A stretch of DNA of 64,000 bases from RGIG6353 sp045594565 (GTDB taxonomy: Bacteria; Bacillota; Clostridia; Oscillospirales; SIG627), in assembly GCA_045594565.1 (NCBI GenBank), contig JAZNYT010000002.1, positions 1 through 64,000 of the forward strand, read 5' to 3'. The translations under genes were made by a program, and so were the position numbers. Every line of letters begins with the position of its first letter. The first letter of the stretch is position 1. Below, one piece after another: positions 58,429 through 64,000 of the stretch. The notes beneath the pieces are model-generated. The model ran no database searches and was not told where the DNA came from. It worked only from the letters and a program-made list of their open reading frames with translations.

Positions 58429-58494
58429 ATGGTATCTCCGTGGTAGAAGGTTGTGAATAATTATAACACGGTTCTCGAGTTTTGTCGATATAAA

Positions 58495-59856
58495 TTACAA
58501 GGTTTCTTCCTTTAGCTTGTTAATAACCTTTTTACTTACGACAATGTAAATGATAGTATTAGCCGCAAAGGTTACAAACCAGCTGACGGGGTAGGATAAG
58601 TAGAGCATTTTAAGAGATGGATTTGCCGCAAATATTGTGTATATCCAAAGTACTCTTAGCGCACATACACCGATGAGGGAAACGAACATTGGAACCGTTG
58701 AGTATCCAAGACCTCGAAGGCATCCTGTAGACACGTCCATCCAACCGCCGAAAATAAATGCAGTAGCAAGTATCAGTACTTTAAGCATGGCAATTTCTAC
58801 TACCTTGGGATTGCTTGAGAACAGATACAAAAGAGGCTCTCTGAAAACAATAACAGCACTGCCGAGAATGAGCCATATAAGTACGTCAAGAAGCAATGCA
58901 TTGTAGAAGATGGGTCGTATTCTCTTATAATTTTTTGCACCATGATTTTGACCGGTAAAGGTCATAGCTGCGTGATAAACACTTTGCAGCGAAAGGGAAA
59001 GAACGTTATCAAGATTTGTAGCAATTCCGTTTCCCGACACTGCATACTGTCCGAATGAGTTAACAGATGACTGTATAATAGTATTTGAAATGGCATACAT
59101 ACTGGCGTTTATGCCCGAGGGTACACCGATTCTGAAAATATCGAGGGCGGTTTTAAAGTGAAATTTGATTTTTTTGACGTAAAGTCTGCACATACCTTCT
59201 ATTTTTGTAAGAGATATGAAAACAAGAATTGCCGACAAGTAGTTCGATGCTGTCGTTGCTATCGCAACACCTGCCGCATCAAGATGGAATACAATAACGA
59301 GTATAAGGTTTAATATAACGTTAGTGAGTCCCGATGCTATCATAAAGTACAAGGGCCTTTGAGTATCACCTGCAGAACGAAGAACGGATGAGCCGAAATT
59401 GGTCATAAGAATTCCGGGAACGCCGAGGAAATAAATCTTAACATATATTGATGCTTCGGGGAGTGTTTCGGCGGGAGTGTTCATAAGAACAAGCATACCC
59501 TCCGAGGCAAAGAAACCGATAGCGCCTGCAAGAAGACCTCCGAAAAGAGCAAGAAACACGGTAGTATTTACACCGTTTTTTACGGCAACGGGGTCGTTTG
59601 CTCCTATTCTGTTGGATACTACGACGTTAATTCCGACAGAAAGACCAAGAAAGAAATTTACAATGAGATTTATAAGAGAGTTACACGCCGTAACACCTGA
59701 CAACGCTGCATCGCTTCCAAACTTTCCTACAACCATGATGTCGGCTGCACTGTAAAGAACCTGTATGTAGTTCGTAAGTATTATGGGAATACAGAAAATT
59801 ATCATATTCTTAAGGATGCTGCCTTCAAGCATATCTACGTGGCGTCTGAGTCTCAT
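58495..59856 (-). CDS. MATE family efflux transporter
   Basis: A 453-residue multidrug/toxic-compound extrusion protein with twelve helices in two halves ('LTNYIQVLYSAADIMVVGKFG', 'GINASMYAISNTIIQSSVNSFG'). Substrate unknown; sodium- or proton-coupled by family. Its ATG overlaps the upstream YkvI-like stop by one base (TAATG). Confidence 0.88.
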   Translation of the reverse strand: MRLRRHVDMLEGSILKNMIIFCIPIILTNYIQVLYSAADIMVVGKFGSDAALSGVTACNSLINLIVNFFLGLSVGINVVVSNRIGANDPVAVKNGVNTTVFLALFGGLLAGAIGFFASEGMLVLMNTPAETLPEASIYVKIYFLGVPGILMTNFGSSVLRSAGDTQRPLYFMIASGLTNVILNLILVIVFHLDAAGVAIATTASNYLSAILVFISLTKIEGMCRLYVKKIKFHFKTALDIFRIGVPSGINASMYAISNTIIQSSVNSFGQYAVSGNGIATNLDNVLSLSLQSVYHAAMTFTGQNHGAKNYKRIRPIFYNALLLDVLIWLILGSAVIVFREPLLYLFSSNPKVVEIAMLKVLILATAFIFGGWMDVSTGCLRGLGYSTVPMFVSLIGVCALRVLWIYTIFAANPSLKMLYLSYPVSWFVTFAANTIIYIVVSKKVINKLKEETL

Positions 59857-60890
59857 TACTTAATCCTTTCTTTATAAGTTCTTATTGTGTTGACGATAAC
59901 GAATGCTATAATTATAAATCCTATGTATCCGAATGCAGGGTAAATCGTGGATACAAGCTCCTTGAATCCGATTGAGCTGAGTATTACCGAGAGAACCGAA
60001 ATAACTGCACTCAAAATAATTTTCTTCGCTACAGAATTTTTCCCAAGCTGTACAAGAGGGAAAAGTGAGGAAATAGAACAACCTGTCATTGCAAGGATGA
60101 GAAGCACCGAATAGAAAATTCCGAGTGTAGGATTCAGCAAATTCGCTATAGCTATCATAGGCAGGTCAAAGTCAGACGATTCGGGTACCGAGAATATACC
60201 GAGCAGAATAGCCCCACTCAAAAGTAAAAGAAAGAGAAATGCAAGGACGGAGGAGCTTTTTAAAACTCTTGAGCTTTTTAAAACTCTGCCAAGCGCCGCA
60301 AATACTCCTACACCTGCAATGAAATTGTAGGATATGTAGAGAAGGGAAGAAATGAGCGCCGCGAAAAAGCTTTCATCGGATGCAGGAATATGAATTCCGT
60401 TTTTCGTAATGCTTATCGCGGATATAACGAGAACACTTATTGTCAGAAGGGGAGTAACCGCCGCAAAAAACGAAATTATCTTTTTGACACCCGTAAGTGA
60501 TATTACAGCAACGACCGACACAAAAATAATTGCCGATACCGTTATATCAAGCTTGAAGTACTCGTTCATAAGAGAGCGCGCGCCTGCGGTCATAATTAAG
60601 TGAAGGCAGAAGTAAAAAACCGCTTCCAAGAGAAACAAAAGTATCTTTGATATTTTGCTTTCGCTTGGTGTTATAATGCTTATAAACGTGGAAGCGCCCT
60701 TTATCATAGCGTATCTCATAATGAGAAATGATAAAACTACTATTCCGAGTATTGATATTAAAAGCCCTGCAATTCCGAAACAACCGTACCGACCGAAAAA
60801 CTGCCAAAGCTCCTGACCCGATACAAAGCCGGCACCTATAAAAGCACCGGCTATCGTTGCGGAAAGTGAAAAAGAATATGGTATCTTCAT
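59856..60890 (-). CDS. YkvI-family membrane protein
   Basis: A 344-residue membrane protein with about ten helices and the family start 'TIAGAFIGAGFVSGQELWQFFGRYG', recalling the LeuT-like APC superfamily. Function unproven; likely secondary transport. It overlaps the TSCPD gene by 4 nt and the MATE gene by 1 nt, so the three form one operon. Confidence 0.83.
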   Translation of the reverse strand: MKIPYSFSLSATIAGAFIGAGFVSGQELWQFFGRYGCFGIAGLLISILGIVVLSFLIMRYAMIKGASTFISIITPSESKISKILLFLLEAVFYFCLHLIMTAGARSLMNEYFKLDITVSAIIFVSVVAVISLTGVKKIISFFAAVTPLLTISVLVISAISITKNGIHIPASDESFFAALISSLLYISYNFIAGVGVFAALGRVLKSSRVLKSSSVLAFLFLLLLSGAILLGIFSVPESSDFDLPMIAIANLLNPTLGIFYSVLLILAMTGCSISSLFPLVQLGKNSVAKKIILSAVISVLSVILSSIGFKELVSTIYPAFGYIGFIIIAFVIVNTIRTYKERIK

Positions 60891-61147
60891 TGTTTTTTAT
60901 TTTCCTCGTAAGCCGCTCTTACCGCAATTGCAAGCTGGTCAGAGCAAGAGGTATTTTTGAAGCCACACTTGATTCCACGAACCTTTTCTTCAATTTGTTC
61001 AACCGTAAGCCCCTCAACAAGAGAGGAAATGGCTTTAAGGTTTCCGTTACAGCCTCCTATGAAGCTGACGTTTTTTACTACGTTTCCTTCGATTTCAAAG
61101 GTTATCTGTCTGGAACAGGTTCCCTTTGTATTGTAAGTGTATTTCAT
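60887..61147 (-). CDS. TSCPD domain protein (TIGR03905 family)
   Basis: An 86-residue protein. The TSCPD domain, also found at the end of B12-dependent ribonucleotide reductases, is seen in 'TKGTCSRQITFEIEGNVVKNVSFIGGCNGNLKAISSLVEGL' and 'GIKCGFKNTSCSDQLAIAV', with three conserved Cys that probably bind metal. Function unknown. First gene of the MATE operon. Confidence 0.87.
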   Translation of the reverse strand: MKYTYNTKGTCSRQITFEIEGNVVKNVSFIGGCNGNLKAISSLVEGLTVEQIEEKVRGIKCGFKNTSCSDQLAIAVRAAYEENKKQ

Positions 61148-61205
61148 ACTTTTCTACTCCCAATATACATATCACTCTAAAGTATACCAAAATACTTTAA
61201 AAAGG

Positions 61206-64000
61206 TCAACTGTCATTTTGCCCAATTTCGATTTCCTTTGACAGACAAAAAGAATAAATATATACATTTGCCACCGAAACGCCTTCTATTTCTTCGACAG
61301 ATTTTCTGTAAAGGTTTAGCTGACGGGCGTGCCGTTCAATAAGGGCCTTCTCTCCGTCTTTTTTATTGACGTTGTCCGTTTTGAAGTCGATTATCGTATA
61401 GCTTCCGTCGTCATTCATATAGTAACAGTCGATAACACCCTGTATAAGAGTTTTCCTTGACTCTTTGTCAAGGTATTCTTTCTTTTTCTCGTCCTTAAAA
61501 AATTCCGACGATGGCATAAGAATAGTGTATCTCTTTTCTCTTTCTACCTTCTTGGATTTAGCAATCTCCTTGTATATCTTCGACTTGAAGAAATCCGAGA
61601 GGGCTTTGTGGTTCAGCACGTTCATTTGCTCCTCGGTGATAAAGCCGTATTTGAAGAGCCTTTCGGCTTCCTTTAAGGTAGTGTTCTTAACGCAATTTTC
61701 AAAATTGCAAAATTGCATAAACGTATGCATCGCAATTCCCGTAAAGGAGGAAAGATTGGAAGAATCCATAGCCATAAATTCAGGGTAACGTCGGATTCCC
61801 GATGCTTTAACGTCGGTTTCGTCAAGCAGTCCTTCGCGTATTTCTGAAACCGATATTTTGAAGGGGGTACCCTTTAAAAGAGGGGTGGCGATATCCTTCA
61901 TCGCAAAATCTATTTCCTCTTTTGAAATCGCTCTGTTTCTCGCATCAATCTTCGTAACCTCGGGCACGTTCAGAAGATTTTTGCTTTCATACTCTGCAAA
62001 AAGGTTTATCTTCAGTCCTTCGCCGCAGTATTCAAGATTCTCGCCGCGGAAGCTCTCCACGGCTTTCTTGAATAATGGCTCGCTCATAAGACCCGCTCCA
62101 AGCATCTTTAAAACAGTTGATGCATTTTTTATGAAGTATGAGAAGGTTGTGCGGTTTAAGACGGCACTTTTTGCATATGATATGAATTTGTCTATGTTTG
62201 TGTCAGCAGTTATTATCAGCTTATATTTTGCCCTAGTTAATGCAACGTATAAAAGCCTTAATTCTTCGTCTGCGGTTGCAGCTCTTGTTTCTGCAACGGC
62301 TGCCTTTTCGGCGTAGGTATTAACCTTAGCGCCAAGCTTTCCTGTGGGAATAGCGAATGCAGGTCCGAAGCTTTCACTCATAACAATTCGCTCCTTTTCA
62401 TCCTGCCTGTTTATAAGAGAGTCTGCGGAGCAGAAAAAGCATATGGGGAACTCAAGACCCTTTGAATCGTGAACGGTTGTAACGTGTACGCAGTTTGACA
62501 CTTCCTTTTCGCCGGTATTCTTCTTTTGGGTGAGTATATTATCGACGTAGGAAAGAAACTTCGTAATTCCCTTGAATTCGTTTCTTTCATAGCTTCTTGC
62601 CATTTCATAAAACGATATAAGATTTTTACGTCTTTCGTCTGCATTGTTAAGCGTACCTGCGATACCCTGAAGGTGAGTATCCTGATATATATGCCATATA
62701 AACGACTCGGAAGAGAGTCTTCGAGAGGCTTCACGCCAGCTTGCAAGTCGCTCTATGACCGCTTGACATCTGCTCTTCAGGCTTTCGTCTGCACCTTTTC
62801 TTGCATATTCTGCCACGGCAAAATAAATATCTGTATCAACGCTTCCGCGTCTCAGTGTCAAAAGGTCACTTGGCGTAAAATGAAAAACCGGAGAGGTGAG
62901 CGTTGCCAAAAAAGGTACGTCGTCCGAGGGATTATCACAGGCTCTTAAAAACGAGAGTATCGTTGAAATTTCGTAGCTTTCAAAAAAGCTTTTGTTCGGC
63001 GTATAATCCGAAGGAATAAGACGGCTTGTTAAAGCTTCCTGCACTTTTATAAGAGATTTGTGATTTCTTGCAAGGATACAGATATCCGAGAAGGAAAAAT
63101 CTCCGCCTTCGACTATCGTGAGAATTTTATCTGCAATAAAATCCAGCTCCCCCGAATCGTTGAAGATGCATAATTCCGTTTCGAGCTCCTTGTCCTCCTT
63201 TTTCGAGAATACCAGATGGTCGTCCTTTCTGTATATATCCTCGTTTCTGTAGTTCATGATAACTTCAAAAACGTTATTTACAAAATTTACAACCGATTTG
63301 TCCGAACGGAAATTATTCTGCAGAGAAATGAGAGTTGGCGCAAAGCTTTCCCTTTCTTCGTCAACCGATAAAAAGGTGTTGCGGTACTCCATAAATATTT
63401 CGGGAGTGGCGCCTCTGAATTTGTATATACTCTGCTTTACGTCGCCTACCATAAAGCGATTGTGAGAGTTTGAAACTGCACGGAAAATCGTATCCTGCAA
63501 TTCGTTTACGTCCTGATATTCGTCGATGAGAATCTCGTTGAACTTTTCACCCATAGATATGGCGTAATCGGTCTTTGTAAATTCTCTCGTTTCGTGATTG
63601 TAGCTACCTTCAACCACAAGCGCTTTGTATGCGAAATGCGCAACGTCATCAAAAGAAAGAATCCTCTTTTCAAGCTTCTTTTCCATAATGCGCTCATGCA
63701 CCTTTTGAATGAGAGCAAAAAGCTCACAACAGATAGAATATGTATCGGCTATATGAGAGAACAGCGTCTCGCTGTCGCCGATAGGGAAGGATTTTATTAA
63801 GCCTTCAATAACTCCTTTTCCGCACTCTCGATATGCCTTGAAGCTCTTTTGAGCCGACTTTTCGTCATCAGTTGTGGGACTGAACCTGTCTAGGGATATA
63901 GCTTTGTATTCGGAAAGCTTTGCTATCATTTCCGACATGTTTTCCGAAGTGTAAATTTGCGTTGCGACTGCAATGTCGTGGTTAATTGCATCGGAATACT
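61206..64000 (-). CDS. addA: ATP-dependent helicase/nuclease AddA (5' part outside the window)
   Basis: Partial; the frame is open to the window edge, giving 931 residues of an expected 1200 or so. Helicase motifs II to VI: 'ILIDEYQDVNELQ', 'VGDVKQSIYKFRGATPEIF', 'LQNNFRSDKSVV', 'HDSKGLEFPICFF' and 'LYVALTRAKYKLII'. The C-terminal nuclease has 'IQGVIDCYYMNDD' and 'TIIDFKTDNV' (Asp, Asp, Lys). AddA works with AddB in double-strand-break repair. Walker A is beyond the edge; addB would be expected next to it. Confidence 0.93.
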   Translation of the reverse strand, partial: YSDAINHDIAVATQIYTSENMSEMIAKLSEYKAISLDRFSPTTDDEKSAQKSFKAYRECGKGVIEGLIKSFPIGDSETLFSHIADTYSICCELFALIQKVHERIMEKKLEKRILSFDDVAHFAYKALVVEGSYNHETREFTKTDYAISMGEKFNEILIDEYQDVNELQDTIFRAVSNSHNRFMVGDVKQSIYKFRGATPEIFMEYRNTFLSVDEERESFAPTLISLQNNFRSDKSVVNFVNNVFEVIMNYRNEDIYRKDDHLVFSKKEDKELETELCIFNDSGELDFIADKILTIVEGGDFSFSDICILARNHKSLIKVQEALTSRLIPSDYTPNKSFFESYEISTILSFLRACDNPSDDVPFLATLTSPVFHFTPSDLLTLRRGSVDTDIYFAVAEYARKGADESLKSRCQAVIERLASWREASRRLSSESFIWHIYQDTHLQGIAGTLNNADERRKNLISFYEMARSYERNEFKGITKFLSYVDNILTQKKNTGEKEVSNCVHVTTVHDSKGLEFPICFFCSADSLINRQDEKERIVMSESFGPAFAIPTGKLGAKVNTYAEKAAVAETRAATADEELRLLYVALTRAKYKLIITADTNIDKFISYAKSAVLNRTTFSYFIKNASTVLKMLGAGLMSEPLFKKAVESFRGENLEYCGEGLKINLFAEYESKNLLNVPEVTKIDARNRAISKEEIDFAMKDIATPLLKGTPFKISVSEIREGLLDETDVKASGIRRYPEFMAMDSSNLSSFTGIAMHTFMQFCNFENCVKNTTLKEAERLFKYGFITEEQMNVLNHKALSDFFKSKIYKEIAKSKKVEREKRYTILMPSSEFFKDEKKKEYLDKESRKTLIQGVIDCYYMNDDGSYTIIDFKTDNVNKKDGEKALIERHARQLNLYRKSVEEIEGVSVANVYIYSFCLSKEIEIGQNDS

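Overview
The window comes from an endospore-forming Firmicute (class Clostridia), most likely an uncultivated gut lineage. It carries a complete eight-gene spoIIIA operon, spoIIGA-sigE, a ylmC-like gene, spoIVA, CotF-type coat genes, a GerA-family germination gene, a SpoIID-domain protein and a SpoVB/MurJ-type flippase. Genes are dense, with ATGA overlaps, SigA-type promoters (TTGACA-like, 17-bp spacer, TATAAT-like), strong GGAGG ribosome sites, and many hairpin terminators shared by convergent genes. No phage, insertion sequence or CRISPR array was recognised. I could not search databases, so species and substrate assignments are inference.

Layout. 1-1.1 kb: accessory segment with a tRNA-Ser-like 3' tail, terminators, a mosaic of short hairpins and a GNAT acetyltransferase. 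1.1-4.1 kb: AraC regulator divergent from a Gfo/Idh oxidoreductase and a TIM-barrel epimerase. 4.1-7.9 kb: SLH-domain surface protein, lipid flippase, an N-terminally truncated sigG, and yajC. 8-13.3 kb: sugar-acid catabolism (kdgK-kdgA under a cre-like site), an epimerase, two EamA exporters and a PHP phosphatase. 13.4-17.3 kb: ferritin-like protein, CrtO-like protein, RNA methyltransferase, CotF pair. 17.4-26 kb: second Gfo/Idh enzyme, GNAT, ComEC-like protein, GerA-like protein, and a Crp/Fnr regulator with an ABC importer. 26-32 kb: spoIVA, then nrdR, an LCP-like protein, a secreted protein and a SpoIID-domain protein. 32-37.5 kb: Nudix, dGTPase, ylmC-like, sigE, spoIIGA, MutT-like, dinB. 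37.5-42.4 kb: spoIIIAA-AH. 42.4-43 kb: tRNA-Arg(CCT) and a second hairpin mosaic. 43-64 kb: tandem epimerases, MBL hydrolase, pfkA, a DnaJ/DUF5685/membrane-protein cluster, glycosyltransferase, tmcAL, acyl-CoA synthetase, DSD1-type PLP enzyme, GntR plus tyrosine recombinase, thioesterase plus nagB, D,D-carboxypeptidase, MATE/YkvI/TSCPD genes, and the 3' part of addA.

Two themes link the genes. The first is engulfment-stage sporulation control: SpoIIGA processes pro-SigE, and SigE should drive spoIVA and spoIIIA, for which matching promoters are visible. The second is scavenging of sugars and sugar acids: KDG kinase and KDPG aldolase, four TIM-barrel epimerases, two Gfo/Idh enzymes, NagB and PfkA. 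The least explained structures are the two hairpin mosaics beside tRNA 3' ends, a hairpin that buries the ribosome site of the GerA-like gene, and the sigG remnant away from its usual place next to sigE.
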